Shown here: piece by piece, positions 11,401 to 23,800 of the stretch
How positions within the stretch are numbered: position 1 is the first letter of the stretch
Layout: each line of letters starts with the position of its first letter
Assembly: GCA_025506515.1 (NCBI GenBank)
Contig: CM046453.1
Coordinates: 29,661,558-29,725,557, forward strand
DNA length: 64,000 nt
Source of the DNA: Flaveria trinervia
Lineage: Eukaryota > Streptophyta > Magnoliopsida > Asterales > Asteraceae
Reading direction: 5' to 3'
Translations under genes and position numbers: made by a program
Notes under the pieces: model-generated
Seen by the model: only the letters and a program-made list of their open reading frames with translations
Database searches by the model: none
What the model was told of the DNA's origin: nothing

Positions 11401-11788
11401 TGGAAATGCTTCTTTAGGATGGTAGAAGCGCTGAGGTTACCCTGGTATCCGTGTTTGGCAAAGGATAGATCAGTGGTGCCCTTTGAATATCCAGCGGGGA
11501 AGGCGGCATCATCCAGTTGTAGGTTTGGCGAAGGATTGCCGGTGTGATGACCACCTTACGGAGTTGACGAACGACTGGAGAGACTCGGTGTCATTCTCCC
11601 AGTGGTAAGGGTGACGTTCGTCCAGAACTGATTTAGGGATTCGGCATAAATGGTAGGATTGATAAGGAAGGCCGTTTTGTATGGAGAATGGACCATTAGA
11701 TCAATGGCAGTATCAACTTCATCCAGAAAGGTGATTTGGTAAGGTAGGCAACACAGTTGTGACGTGGTTTAAGCTGCATGGTCGCCAT
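8452..11788 (-). pseudogene. Copia B extra ORF between pol and 3' LTR
   Basis: The start at 11788 (MATMQLKPRHN) matches the start of the same ORF in copias A, E and F: a His-Asn pair, then NPTIYAESLNQFW, the N-terminal module. The middle is Pro/Thr/Lys-rich low complexity (10800-11220). The later half (8614-9790) has acidic and Lys/Arg-rich stretches, KRKRRVLRLEEEEEDNDEDEDR, and the block VSPWEILDDFKKAYKAKL shared with copia G. Many frameshifts break it. Function is unknown; extra ORFs at this place in SIRE-like elements are often called env-like, but I see no clear signal peptide or membrane segment. It looks more like a coiled-coil/disordered protein. Confidence 0.7.
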
Positions 11789-12455
11789 TAATGTGAGAGA
11801 AGGTTCTGAATTTTTGATCATTAGGTTTGAGATGATGAAGCTCTATAAGATTAGGTATATATAGGGTAAGGGTTATAAAATAACTAAAGGGTTTGGTGTT
11901 AATCATCAGTAGTTTTAAATGACTGATGACGTGGTATTAACCTTCAGAGGTTGAAACAACTGAAGTCTTGGTTTAAGGCATCAGCAGTTATAAAACTACT
12001 GAAAACCATGGTTTTGATTTCAGATGTTGGAAACAAATGAGGACTTGTGTTAGTCATCAGTAGTTGTGAAACTACTGAAGACATGTTTGTCATCAGTTGT
12101 TGTAAACGACTGAAGACTTGGTGTTAGTCATCAGTAGTTGTGAACTACTGAAGACATTGGTTTTGCTTCAGTTGTTTAAGATAAACAGCAGTTGTAAAAC
12201 AACTGAAGAGAAAATTCCCATCAGTAGTTTTCGTCAATTCTTAGCTTTTCAGCTGTTTCATACTGTCCTCAACACTTACTCATCACTCTTTTTGGCTGTT
12301 TTCAGTTGTTTCATAGGACATCAGTACTTATCTGTTTTTACTAACATTAGTAGTTATAACTACATCAGTAGTTTATAACAGAATAAGTACTTATTTGTGA
12401 CATGTTTACTAATGATCATCAGTACTTGTATACTGAGATCATCAGTAGTTGTCAC
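11789..12455 (-). promoter_or_regulatory. Copia B spacer: motif array and TATA box before the extra ORF
   Basis: This 667-base non-coding stretch carries at least ten copies of AACTACTGAAGA-like units and their complement (CAGTAGTTGT) between about 11900 and 12450. The same motif fills the LTRs of this family. On the minus strand the array is followed by CCCTATATATACC (TATA at 11856-11863), 75 bases upstream of the extra-ORF ATG. It reads as a candidate internal promoter; activity is inferred. Confidence 0.5.
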
Positions 12456-13109
12456 TTATTCTAGCTGCAGCACACCAAGCCTTAACACTAGGTTTTGGAA
12501 AGTTGAACTATCCAAAGGCTTATTAAAAATGTCTGCAAGCTCATCAGCACTAGGCACAAACTTTGGATCAATCAGACCTTTTTCAAAACAGTCCCTAATA
12601 AAATGGTGTCTGATCTCTATATGTTTGGTCCTAGAATGCTGGACAGGATTCTTGACAATGCAAAGAGCTGAAGCACTGTCCATTAATAATGGAGTCTTAG
12701 TCTCTGTAATGCCATAATCCAAAAGTTGGTTCTGAAGCCAGAGTACCTGAGATGTACAACTTGTAGTAGCAATGTACTCTGCTTCAGCAGTGGATGTAGC
12801 AACAGATGTTTGTTTCTTACTCTGCCAAGAAATCAAACAGTTGCCTAGGAATTGACTTCCACCAGAAGTTGACTTTCTGGTTAACTTACACCCTGCATAG
12901 TCACTATCAGAAAAAGCAACTAATTTGCAAGAGTGTCCAGTGGAATACCATAAACCTAGAGATTGTGTACCTTGCAGATATCTAAAGATTCTCTTGACTG
13001 CAATCAAATGAGACTCTTTAGGAGCAGCCTGAAATCTAGCACAAACACAAGTTGCAAACATGATATCTGGTCTAGAAGCAGTTAAGTACATCAAGACCCA
13101 ATCATACAT
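12456..13109 (-). CDS. pol: Copia B RNase H with RT thumb (open block)
   Basis: A 217-codon open block ends pol. It begins in the RT connection (YLTASRPDIMFATCVCARFQ, RIFRYLQGTQSLGLWY) and covers the copia RNase H: FSDSDYAGC (first Asp), STAEAEYIA (Glu), LLMDSASAL (Asp), SADELADIF (last Asp). All four catalytic acidic residues are present. RNase H removes the RNA template during cDNA synthesis. The upstream RT frame is broken, so it would not be made as a normal polyprotein. The stop at 12456 defines the end of pol; the non-coding spacer follows. Confidence 0.85.
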   Translation of the reverse strand: MYDWVLMYLTASRPDIMFATCVCARFQAAPKESHLIAVKRIFRYLQGTQSLGLWYSTGHSCKLVAFSDSDYAGCKLTRKSTSGGSQFLGNCLISWQSKKQTSVATSTAEAEYIATTSCTSQVLWLQNQLLDYGITETKTPLLMDSASALCIVKNPVQHSRTKHIEIRHHFIRDCFEKGLIDPKFVPSADELADIFNKPLDSSTFQNLVLRLGVLQLE

Positions 13110-14174
13110 CTGTAAAGTGTTTCATCAATAATTACCTTTCTGATCTGCATCCGGTTGAGTGGTGTGGCACATGGAGTAGAACAGGGCTTACAGTTTTGAA
13201 GATCAAACTTATTCAAAAGATCTTTTGTATATTTAGACCGATGAATGAAAGTCCCACCAGCTTTTGTTTGATTTGCAATCCTAAAAGAACTGTAATTCTC
13301 CCATTGCACTCATTTCAAACTTCTTTTGCATTAAATTGGTAAAATCATCACACAACTGGGGATCAGAGGATGCAAAAATAATATCATCAACATAAATTTG
13401 AACAAGTAGCTTATGCTGATCCACCTTCTTAATGAACAAAGTTTTATCTATGGAGCCTCTAGTGAAATTATTTTGAAGAAGAAAATTTGATAATGTCTCA
13501 TACCAGCTCTAGGAGCTTGTTTCAACCCATAAAGAGCCTTATCAAGCTTGTATATCCAATCTGGATGTTTATTATCTCAAAACCTGGTGGTTGACACACA
13601 TATACCTCTTCTTTTATTTTACCATATAAAAATGCACTTTTAACATCCATTTGAAAAACTTTAAGATTGTGGAATACAGCATAGGCTAAGAACAATCTAA
13701 TTGCCTCCAGTCTGGCTACAGGAGCAAAGGTTTCATCATAATCAATACCTTCTTCCTGTGCAAACCCCTGAACAACCAGTCTGGCCTTGTTCTTAACAAT
13801 AAGCCCATTTTCATTGTTTTATTCCTAAACACCCATTTAGTGCCTATTGCACACTTACCTGGGGGTAGAGGAACCATTCCTACACTCGTTGCTTGTTGAA
13901 CTGAAGTAGCTCAAGTTGCATGCTTCAACCCATCCTTGTCCCTTAAAGCAATGTGATAGTTCTTTGGCTCTTGGTGACTATAATGAAGAGATAGAAGCAG
14001 AAATTGGACAATTGACTTCTTGTTGAAACTCCAGCATTGATATCACCAATGATTTGAGACATTGGGTGATTCTTCAGCTCTTGATAAACAATGAGATCTG
14101 TGCAAGTGTTTGTAGGACCTTCAGCAGCAGCAGATGGTGATGTAGACTCTTGAAACCAAGAATGAGATGGCAAA
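13110..14174 (-). pseudogene. pol: Copia B reverse transcriptase, frameshifted
   Basis: Read in several frames, the block contains the linker (TRSQLSNFCFY), KWVFRNK, ARLEAIRLFLAYA, motif A FQMDVKSAFLYG (about 13640), KALYGLKQAPRAWYE, LFIKKVDQHKLLVQ and the catalytic YVDD at 13383-13394. The catalytic Asp residues are kept. At least four frameshifts relative to the matching ORF in copia G (44907-46181) break it, several of them one-base losses. It fills the gap between integrase and RNase H as expected for copia order. Confidence 0.8.
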
Positions 14175-15748
14175 TCAAAGATGTAGAGGAATCAAAGATC
14201 TCATCATCATTGTTGTGGATGGAACTACTGAAGCTACAGGAACATCAAGTTTAGTGGACTCAGGCAGTTGATCACTAAACTTGAATAGGTGAGTATTGAT
14301 ATTATCATCATCATCAATACCACCAGGTGGAGAACTGTTGATAGGAGCAACAGCTGAAGCCTGATAAGGAACATATTGTAGTATGTCCAAATCAAATAAC
14401 TCCACAGGGTTTTGTGGAATCTTGTCCTTTGGAGATTCATTAAACTTCACATGCAGAGTCTCTTCAACTATCTTTGTTCTGCAGTTGAAGACTTCGTATG
14501 CCTTGCAAGTAGATGAATAACCAACAAAATACCCTGCATCCACCTTAGGATCAAATTTGTGGAGTTGATCCTTTGTGTTGAGAATGAAACAAGGACACCC
14601 AAAGGCTCTGAAAAATGAAATTAGAGGAGCCAAATATGTAGAACTTCATATGGAGTCTTTATCAACCTCTGATTTACTAAGGCTCTATTCTACACATAGC
14701 AAGCTGTGTTAACAGCTTCAGCCCAAAAGGTCATGGCAAACCAGAGTCAGCCAACATGGACCTTGCAGCTTCAATTAGGGTCCTGTTCTTTCTCTCTACT
14801 ACTCCATTTTGTTCTGGAGTCCTTGGGATGCTAAACTGCCTCTTGATTCCCTTTGAGAGATAAAACTCATCAAGTGTATGGTTTTTGAATTCTGTTCCAT
14901 TATCACTTCTGATACACTTGACAGATAGGGAATACTACTTCTCAACACACACAAAGTTTATAATCGTCTGAGCAGCCTCATCCTTTGAATGCAAGAAGAA
15001 AGTCCATACAAATCTGGAGTAATCATCCACAATTACCAGACATTATTTCTTCTTTGCCATACTCATTACTCTCACAGGACCAAAGATATCCATGTGTAAT
15101 AATTGCAAGCAGGCAATGGACTTAGGTTCTTCAATAGGAGGGAATGAGACTTTGTGGTGTTTTCCTTTCAAACAAGCAGTGCAGTTGTCTTCACATCTGA
15201 ACTCCTTCATAGGCAATCCCTTACTAAACCATGATGTATCAGCTGATTCAAGTTTTTAAGATTCACATGACCCAGCCTTCTATGCCATAGAATAGATTCT
15301 TGAGGAGAAGCCTTGGAGAATAGGCAAGGATGGCCTTTGAGATCTATTTTCTTGGAAAGATCTAAGGCATGCACTCTTCCTGTCCTGTTGGCCCTCAGGA
15401 GAGTGTGATCATCCAACACCTTATCAATCAAACTCAGAACTTTGGATGACAGAATCCTACAGTTCTGACTGGTGAAAAGAGCAACATGGCCTTTATCACA
15501 CATTTGACTGACACTCAAGAGATTGTACTTGAGATTCTCCACATGGTTAACATCATCAAACTTTATTCCCCATTGGAGACAAAGCCTTTGCCAATGATGT
15601 AACCCTTAGCATCATTGCCAAAAGAAACAAACCCCTTCTTTCCTTGAGAGTAATCATGAAGAAAAGAGCTGTTCCCCGTCATATGCATAGATCCTCCACT
15701 ATCTACATACCAGATGCTACTGTGCATGCTGAAGAACCCTGCAATCAT
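14175..15748 (-). pseudogene. pol: Copia B protease and integrase, frameshifted
   Basis: Protease: YVDSGGSMHMTG with the catalytic Asp (DSG at 15695-15703). Pre-integrase: LWHRRLGHVN (His-His) in the 15207-15542 frame, with the Cys pair just downstream. Core: LHMDIFGP, DDYSRFVWTFF, RSDNGTEFKN, EQNGVVERKNRTL, so the D-D-E triad can be read across frames. The C-terminal part (14175-14633) is open: FGCPCFILNTKDQL, YFVGYSSTCKAY. Protease cuts the polyprotein and integrase inserts the cDNA. Stops at about 14940 and 15050 and frameshifts inactivate it. Confidence 0.85.
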
Positions 15749-16116
15749 AATAAATTAGTTAGTTTTTGAGACCCAAACCTTTTTGGTTTTGGGTCTGTTC
15801 ACATCAACAAATGGTAAACTAACAGATTTGCTATGAAGAACAGCCTGAGGGATGGAGATGGTGAAGATGAAGAATCCTTTGGCATGGATTTTCTTCTCTG
15901 TGGTTTCAACACAGGAGCATCTAATTGGTTGACTCTCCCCATAGATGTTGAACCATCATAACAAGTTGTGTCTAATTCTGTGATAAAGCCTTCAGCTCAT
16001 CAGACACATTAGTGCTTGAGATTGATGGATTCCTATGTTGTACCATCTCCCTTTGAGCAACCTCAGCTGTTGCCTGATTAACCCCTTCCTTTTTGGATTT
16101 CTTTTTGATTTAGGGG

Positions 16117-18602
16117 TTACAGGTTTTGATGTCGCTGGTACAAACTGGTTTCAAACTCAGTTTTCATTTTATCCATTTTCTTTTTATTGTTCTCATTGTG
16201 TTTGAGTTTGGAGCCCTTTTTATACCAGCAATCATCAGTAAGATGATTGAATAAGCCACACATTTCACATGGCTTTTTCTTCATCTTAAGTTGATCATCA
16301 GCTGAAGAAGATGAAACTACTGAAGACTTATTCTTCAGCAGTTTGCGATCAGTACTAGCAGTTTTCTTCCTTGCATACATGCTTTCTTGATATCTTCTTA
16401 GTAGTTTCCCCACCCTTTCTATTGGCAGTTTTCTTCCTTTAGTACATGCAGTAGTTTGGGTTTGTTCTCCAGGTGTTATGACTTGCTCTTTAGTACTTTC
16501 AGTACTTTGTGAAATACCACCTGAGTGATCAACCTTTTGATCATGTGAGTGTCAGCATTTGAACCATCAACATCAGCTGATAGGTTTTGGGAGGAATTAA
16601 TGCTGACTCCAACCTCTGATGGTGCTGTATCAGATAGTAGATCACATGATGAAAAGGATTGGTTATTGCTTTCTCCATCAGATTCTACCTCTGCTCTAGG
16701 AGTAAAATCTGTAGGAGGAGCAGTATGATTATAACCAATGCCAAACTTCACATTGGAAGCAGACTGCTTACTGAGAAGCATTTCAAAACCCTTGCAGGAA
16801 TGTCCCATCGATCACACTCTACCTGGGTAGCTGTAAGTGTTTCTTTGAGGTCTCTGTACTTCTCTAGAAGTACCTCTTCCCTAGCCTTATCATCAGTGAT
16901 TTGGCATTTAGGTTTGTAAATCTCATCATTCTTATCATTAAGCACAGACTCAAATTCAGCTTTTCTTTGGATATTATTTGTTCTAGCTCAATGTTCTTGT
17001 TAATTAAAGCTACATTTGCTTCTCTAATAGATGCAAATGCGGCTATGCATGTTTCAGAACATAGCTTGGCTTTGGCCTCAGAGGATACCTGTGATACCTG
17101 TGGTGTGGAGGCATTAGAGGATGAGGTATCAGCAGACTCCAGGGCCATAAGAGCAAGGTTTCCAAAAGGATTGTCACCACCATGTTGACCAGCACCAAAA
17201 ACAGTTGTTCATGACCAGACATATCATCTGGTAAACTACTCCAGTCAACAACTCTTGGGGTGAAAAAGCTGTGTGTTGAGGTTGAGATTGTTGATGAGAT
17301 TGGGAAGGTTGAGGCTCAGGAAGAGCAGGTGGGTGTTGAGCAATGGGTACTTGAACTTGACTGGTTTGTGGCATGTATAGCAGGGATAGGATATGACATT
17401 GGACCCTGAGGGACAAAATATGCAGGGGATAGAGGTTTGATTGATGACCAGAACTAGGAGGTGTTGCCCTCTGTTTTGTTGAATATTACTTGGAAAAGTC
17501 ACAAAGGTGCAGAGGAGTTAGATCCAGATGATCTACCTCTCTTACAAAGTGCCCAAGCCTGTGGCATTTGTGACACCTCAACTTACTCTTGTCAAAACCA
17601 ACTTTGATTTTGCCAGAGAGTCCAGGAATTTCCTACCAGTTCTCTTGTAAAACTTCTGAGATCTAATATTAATAAGGCCATTTGGCTCAGAATATCCATC
17701 TCTTCTAAGTCATCATCAGCTATACCTTTCAAATCATCCATAATGAAGCACAAATTATCACTATTACAGCCTGACTGACTATCAACACTCACAAATGCAT
17801 GATCAGAACTGTTTGAAGAGAAATTTATATGCTCATCATAATTACTTTCTGATGCAGCATATTCTGATTCATGACTGACCAAGGCAGTGTTCCCTGGTAC
17901 AAAGTTTCAGTGAGCTTTCCTGATGATGCCAGTTTCCTTTTCTGCTCTATCTCTCTTTCAAATGTAAGCAGTTTCCCATGAAGTTGGGTGAGAGATAGGC
18001 TATCCAGATTTGCATTAGAGCGTAGGACAATTGTATATGTGTCCATCTCTCAGGCAGTGATCTGAGGAATCTGTGGTTCATCTGGCTATTTGTGTATTCA
18101 TGTTTGACCATTTTCAGCTCAGAGATCAAACATGAATGCTCAAACTATTGAGTCAGAGTCTCACCCTTCCTATGAGCAAACGTCTCATATTGTTGGGCAG
18201 TATTTCCCTATTGTTTGCTAAGACCTCATCAGTACCACCAAATTGTTCTTTCAGTGCCTTCCAGAGGTCATGAGCAGTTTCATGATGCATAAGCCCAGAA
18301 TAGATTTCATTAGGCAGTGCCATAGCCAGAATTCCATGAGCTTTAGCATCAATCTCAAACAGTTTTCGATCCTCTTCAAAGTATTGTTCCGTCTTCTTCG
18401 GAACCATTTGGTTGGTTTCCGGATTTTTCACCATAGGCTTATGTGGACCATGTACCACAGATGTCCAACAACCTGAACTGTTAACAGACAGGTGATGGAG
18501 CATTCTTTGTTGCCATATGTTAAACTCAGTCCAAACCAGCATCGGAGGCTTGGTTGAGGAACCAGTATTGTGAGGGTCATTAGAAGGAGTAGTCATATTC
18601 AA
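16117..18602 (-). pseudogene. gag: Copia B gag with two zinc knuckles
   Basis: The start at 18602 (MNMTTPSNDPHNTG) lies about 200 bases after the primer site. The capsid part has WTEFNIWQQRMLHHL, AMALPNEIYSGL, LWKALKEQFGG, then LRSLPERWTHI and LHGKLLTFE in shifted frames. Knuckle 1, at about 17530-17570, reads CHKCHRLGHFVRE but its last Cys is lost to a one-base deletion. A Gln/Pro-rich stretch and a coiled-coil-like stretch (16750-17150) follow, then knuckle 2, CEMCGLFNHLTDDC (16220-16261), complete. At about 2.5 kb it is long for copia gag, as in SIRE elements. Several frameshifts make it non-functional. Confidence 0.8.
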
Positions 18603-18789
18603 ATTCAGACAAATTCAAGGTAAACAAAGTAAATCTAGCTCAAAACCACTTAGAACCTCAAACAAAATGGCCAGAAGCAACGGAAACAATCTCTATAACC
18701 GATTCTTGCAAATTTGCTAATTCGATCAAACGTAGATATGGAAATAGCAGTTTCAATGACCAATTGTTAGATCGATCAATGATTAACCT

Positions 18790-18801
18790 GCTCTGATACC
18801 A
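18790..18801 (-). other. Copia B primer binding site
   Basis: TGGTATCAGAGC on the minus strand, two bases from the end of the 5' LTR. It matches the initiator tRNA-Met 3' end used by most plant copia elements. The 188 bases between it and gag are untranslated leader. Confidence 0.92.
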
Positions 18802-18803
18802 TT

Positions 18804-19661
18804 TGTTAGGATCTCAGCATCTAGTTTGATCAATTAGATTGGATTTGCAGCGGAATGAGCCCACGAATTAACAAATTTAAACAAGAACACACGAAATTTA
18901 TCAATGAAACAGTGTTTGTTATAGAGAGAGAATTTCTCCCAAAAGGAATATATTCATTCAATACACGCTTCGGCTGGCTTTCACACACTTACAATTAGGT
19001 CATCTTTCCTTTTAAAGGAAGCTAACGTCAGCTGATGTCACTTGACAGTGACATCTAACTGTTATTTAACTACTGAAAATTAACACAACTACTGAAGATG
19101 TCAAAAAGCTAACATCTTCTTACAAAAATACCAAGTGTTAATTATCACTACACTACTGAAAAGAAAACTACTGAAACAACGACTAAAGAACATGCTCTTC
19201 AGTCATTTTACAAGTACTGAAATAGAAAAGAAAACTACTGAAAGGAAACCATCACAACAACTGAAGAATGCTTCTTCAGCTATTGTGACAAACTCTGAAG
19301 GCTTCAGTACTTGGACTTCTTGAACTTCAGTTGTCGTCATCAGCTGATGTCTTCAGTCTTTGTACTTCAGCTGTTGATCTTCAGTACTTTAGTCTTCAGT
19401 TGTTGATGTCTTCAGTACTTTAGTCTTTAGCTGTTGATCTTCAGACTTTGGTCTTCAGCTGTTGAAGTCTTCAGTACTTTAGTCTTCAGCTGTTGATCTT
19501 CAGACTTTGGTCTTCAACTGTTGAAGTCTTCATACTTTAGTCTTCAGCTGTTGATCTTCAGACTTTGTCAAACAGCTGATCAAGTCTTCAGCAGTTGTTG
19601 TGATGTCTTGTGGGACTTAAAGGTTTTTTTGATCTGGCTCATTGGTTCTTTTGGTCCAACA
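18804..19661 (-). repeat. Copia B 5' LTR (858 bp)
   Basis: Same ends and repeat layout as the 3' LTR, with small differences in repeat number around 19330-19560 and a changed TATA/bZIP core (about 19009-19030). It is followed by the right target duplication GTATC. Confidence 0.92.
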
Positions 19662-19666
19662 GTATC
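19662..19666. repeat. Target duplication of copia B, right copy (GTATC)
   Basis: It directly follows the LTR end at 19661 and matches 7367-7371. Copia A RNase H resumes after it. Confidence 0.9.
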
Positions 19667-20149
19667 CCAAGTATTCTTACTTCAATCTGTATGCCTATAC
19701 AATAGTGATTATGGTGGTTGCAACATGACTACAAAGTCTACATCTAGGGGATGTCAATTTCTTGGTGGAAGGGTTTTCTCATGGCAATGCAAGAAACAAT
19801 CTTGTGTCTCTGCATCAACTGCTGAAGCTGAATACATTGCTGCTGCAAGCTGTTGTGCTCAAGTACTTTGGATTCAAAATCAGATGTTGACTATGGATTA
19901 AACTTCAAGGAGACTCCCATTCACATAGACAACAACAGTGCTATCTCAATCACAGAGAACCCTATGCAGCACTCAAGGACAAAGCACATCAATATCAGGT
20001 ATCATTTAATAAGTGATAACTATGAAAAGGGATTATTAAACTAGTCAAGGTTCACACAGATGAACAATATGCTGATCTGTTTACAAAGGCTTTTGATGAA
20101 CAGAGATTTAATATCTTATATCAGCTATGGGATGATCAACCTTGAGTAG
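19667..20149 (+). pseudogene. pol: Copia A pol, second part: RNase H
   Basis: It continues the frame broken at 7371. SDYGGCNMTTKSTSRGC, SWQCKKQSCVSASTAEAEYIAAASCC, IHIDNNSAISITENP, QHSRTKHINIRYHLI and a degraded VHTDEQYADLFTKAF end block can be read. The first Asp lies in a stretch with a one-base loss near 19697; Glu and the later Asp residues are kept. The stop is at 20147-20149. It aligns throughout with copia C 25639-26170. Confidence 0.85.
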
Positions 20150-20869
20150 ATCTTTGTTAAAACTAATTCTTATTATTTCTTTAAATTTTATGTGTGTCCT
20201 AAGTTGTCTAGTTCATCACTTTCATAAGCTCATGTTTTCTTTGGATGAAAATTTCCTTTTGAAGACTTTTCTTAGATTTTTGAAAATTTCTGATACTTCG
20301 GAAGTTATGTTTTTTAACTTCGGAAGTAAATCATGCCTTCAAAATAAATAACTGTCTAAGAAGTTTACCTTCGGAAAAGTTTTCAAAATTTATCTTCCGA
20401 AGCTTAAATATTTGTCTCAGACACTTACTTATTTTTAAGGACCATTTAATTTCGAAGCAAAATTAACTCTCAGAAGCTTTGTTAGTTTATACACAAAGCA
20501 GCCAAGCTTTAAATTTTCTTCTAAAGCAAAATTTTCAAATCTCTCAGGAAATTCTTCCGAAGTCATTTTAGCTTCGGAAGCTTTTTAATTAAAAACTTCG
20601 GAAGATAATTAACCTTCGGAAGCTTTTTTGACTTCCAAGAAAACTACTTTTTGAGCAAAAAGTAAACTACTTTTTCAGATGTGAGACCGACATCCGGATT
20701 TCAAAGTTTATCCTCTTTCATTAAACTTTATCTGAAATCCTTCTCACATAAAAACTCAATGGTTTCCCCCCTCTTTCTATCATCTGTTCTTCCTCCAAAC
20801 CTAAAAACCAAAAAATTTCTCTCTGAAATTTCTTTCTTTCTTCTTCCTTCGTCCTTAAGCTACTTTAAA
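20150..20869 (+). promoter_or_regulatory. Copia A spacer: CTTCGGAAG array before the extra ORF
   Basis: This 720-base non-coding stretch has about ten copies of CTTCGGAAG/CTTCCGAAG or close variants between 20297 and 20640, the motif that also fills the LTRs of this family. A weak TATA-like CACATAAAAA at about 20745 and a C/T-rich leader (TTTCTTTCTTCTTCC) precede the ATG at 20870. The first 50 bases match the end of copia C, after which copia C goes straight to its LTR. Confidence 0.4.
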
Positions 20870-23800
20870 ATGGCCAACCTTGCTCACAGAAATGATCCCA
20901 ACTTTACCATGTAGCTACACAGACAACACAATCAAGTTGCTCTGTTATGCTCTGAGAAAGATCCTCATTTCTCAGAGGTTTGTCGTTTCTTGTCTCTATC
21001 AAACTACTTCACCTCCCTCACCATTGATCCTCCACTCTATGAGGATCAGTTGCTTGAATTCTAGAAGACCTGCCAAGAGGTCATTATGGATGGGGAGAAA
21101 GCACGGTCTGCCACAGTGCAGGGGAGAACAATCTTCATCACTCCGGCCATCATCAACTGATATCTTCAGCTGGATGATGAAGAAGGTGAGGTGTTCTTCC
21201 CAAAGGAAGCTGTTAATCATTCCTTTGAGCAGATGGGGTATGAGGGATATTTCTCTGTAGACCTTCAGGAAAGGGAAGGTCTCATCCCAATGGAGATTCC
21301 TGCTCCATGTGGTCATCCACAGCTTATCAAACAAGCATGGTGGATGGGACCAGATTCCTGAAGAACTCTCCTTCATAGTCCATGGAATGGTTCAAGGGGT
21401 CAAATTCAGGTACTCTTAGTTTGTTTATACAAATTTGCTTGCTAATTTAGACTCCTTAGAATATTACATGTTTCCTAGATATGTCCAGTACATTCTTAAC
21501 TGTGAACTGGGCTCACAGTTAAGGGAAACAGGTAACATTCTTAAATTGGGACAGATGAAGCCCGGCATCTTTAAAATATTGAGAAAGTCCACTGTTGGAT
21601 TCTCTAGGGTAGAAACAGCCCTAGTCCCAAAAATGTTAGAGCTAATTGCTCAAGGTGACAACCTAGCAACACAAGCTAGTGTTGAACCCACACCTGCTAC
21701 TTCCCAACCACCCACATAGCCTCAAATCTCCATCACCTACCAAAGAAAATACAAACGAACCCCTGCTCAGACTATTCGGTCTGTGGAGGTCCCTATATAC
21801 TCACCCATACAGGAAGAAGTGGACACTGGAGCTCCCATTTCTCCTGAGGAGCAGACCACTCCCATCTTTTCAAGAATCAGTGCTGAGGTTCCTCATGCTC
21901 AGCCTAATAAGCTCATTAGCCCTACTGCCTTAAGCCATCACTCTGAGTCTCAACACTCAAGTGATCAACCTTTAGGGGACAGTTACCATCCCCAGCCTAT
22001 AGATCTCAACCAACCCATTCCCAACCTTGAATTCTATACTGATGAAGATATAGGTTTCAGTGAGTACAATGAATCTCTCTTCTTTCCCTCTACTCAAAGA
22101 GAGAAGAGTACTACTGAGTCTCCTACATCTATCCCACATCAGTAACCTACAACTGAGGTGGACACTCCTGAACCTGTTCAGGATGTCCATATAGAAGAGG
22201 CTCTCACTTCTGAAAGTGATTACATCATTATGACCTCAACCATGGCAACTTAGCCCACTGACATCTCAACTGAGACTGCCATTGAGCAGAGGAATCCAGT
22301 AGCCAAGAACTTAGAACTGGTCATGAGAGAAAGGACTCTGGTCCAATCTTCTCCACCCCCAGTGATTCTTCTGATGAAGATGAGGGGGATCTGAGACTAA
22401 AAGTGCAAAAAATGTCTAAAACATGCACTTACCTAGTCTCAAAGGTCAGTCACCTTGAATCTCAGGTGACTACCTTACAACACAGGATCAATGATCAGCA
22501 ACTTGAGATTTCATATCTTAAGGAAAAACTAGCTGGGAGACCCTTAAGGACAGCTCAACCATGAACACAAGAACCTGTGGATGTGATTGATCTATCTTCC
22601 AGCTCACCTATGCAAGTAGGTGATGCTACCAAAAAGGGGGAGAAAGTCATTACAACCACAGAACCTGGGAGTTCCTCCGAGAGAATGGACATTGAGGACT
22701 CACCATCTCACTTGCAACTGTGCATTCTCAGCAACCTCCTCTAGTTCACATTAATATGGACTACACAGACTCCTTCATACAGAGTATGTTTGAGGATGGG
22801 ATACCAAGGGCTATGTCACCTTCACCATCCTTCAATCACATTATTGGGTGGAGGTATGACAACACAGGAAGGCCCTCATCATCATAAGAGTTCAAGGACA
22901 GCAAGAAGTCTTCAATTTTCAGAACTTGGACTACTATGAAGGTCTGGATCTAGTAAACATGCCACTTGTCAACCCAAGCCAATCAAGACAAGCTGACAGA
23001 CTGGCTAAAAGAATCCAAGACAGGATCATTGTAGAGTTCAGCCTAAGAAGGAGACTAAGGCAATCAGGCAATGTCATCGGTCAACTGGATGTTGAGGCAT
23101 ACCCTAAGATTAGCTTCATAGGGGAAACCTTGACTGAAGGCCCAGTGACAGAACCTGAGAGCCCTGTCTCATCATCTCCAACTGCTGCAGAGATCCATAT
23201 TCCTTGTGAGACACCTGCTGGTGAAGGTGCTTCTCAACCTCTCTCTGGCTTGAGCTCAGATGCTGTAACGAGAAATGAAGGCCAAAGCTCTCTCCACCCT
23301 AAGTCACAAAGGTCTGAAAGTGACAAAGGGAAAACAAAGATGAGATCTGAGGAGATTAAGGAGGAGGAGAGAGAGAGAAAAAGGAGGCTAAGGGGAGAAA
23401 GTTCCTTTACTGAGTTTCCAAGACTCATGGAGTCTGCAATCAGGGCTGCCCCCAAACCAGATACTCAGAATGATGAGTTAAGGGCAGTCAGGATCAACTA
23501 TCTGCAGACTAGGAACTATGACATAGATAATGTCATTTCTCTCCCCTTGGATGAATTGAATGAGCTGTTGATCTTGAAAGGTCAAGAGAGAAAAAGGAGG
23601 CAGAAGATGCAGAACTCCTAGTACAAGTCAAAGAAGAGAGAAGAAGAAAAAGACTGTACAAAGGTATGTCTACTCTCTCACTAGTTCAAGAAAGTCCTAA
23701 ACAAGAGGATGTGGTTCAACAAGAACCTCAGGTAGATAAGGAAGAAGACAGAATCAAGATGATTAACTACCTGAGTGCCACAGGCCTTTATCAGGCAGAT

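Larger units (their letters stand above)
7372..19661 (-). mobile_element. Copia B: complete SIRE-like element, 12.29 kb
   Basis: Copia B is a full-length minus-strand element with LTRs of 861 and 858 bp, target duplication GTATC on both sides, a primer site (18790-18801) and a polypurine tract (8233-8243). The order from its 5' end is gag with two zinc knuckles, protease, integrase, RT, RNase H, a repeat-rich spacer, the extra ORF and the 3' LTR. All coding parts except RNase H carry frameshifts. The very similar LTRs suggest a fairly recent insertion. It is the same family as copia G. Confidence 0.92.

Noticed and set aside
12456..13109. A host RNase H-like gene
   Set aside because: It is the copia RNase H at the end of element B pol, with RT remnants directly upstream.
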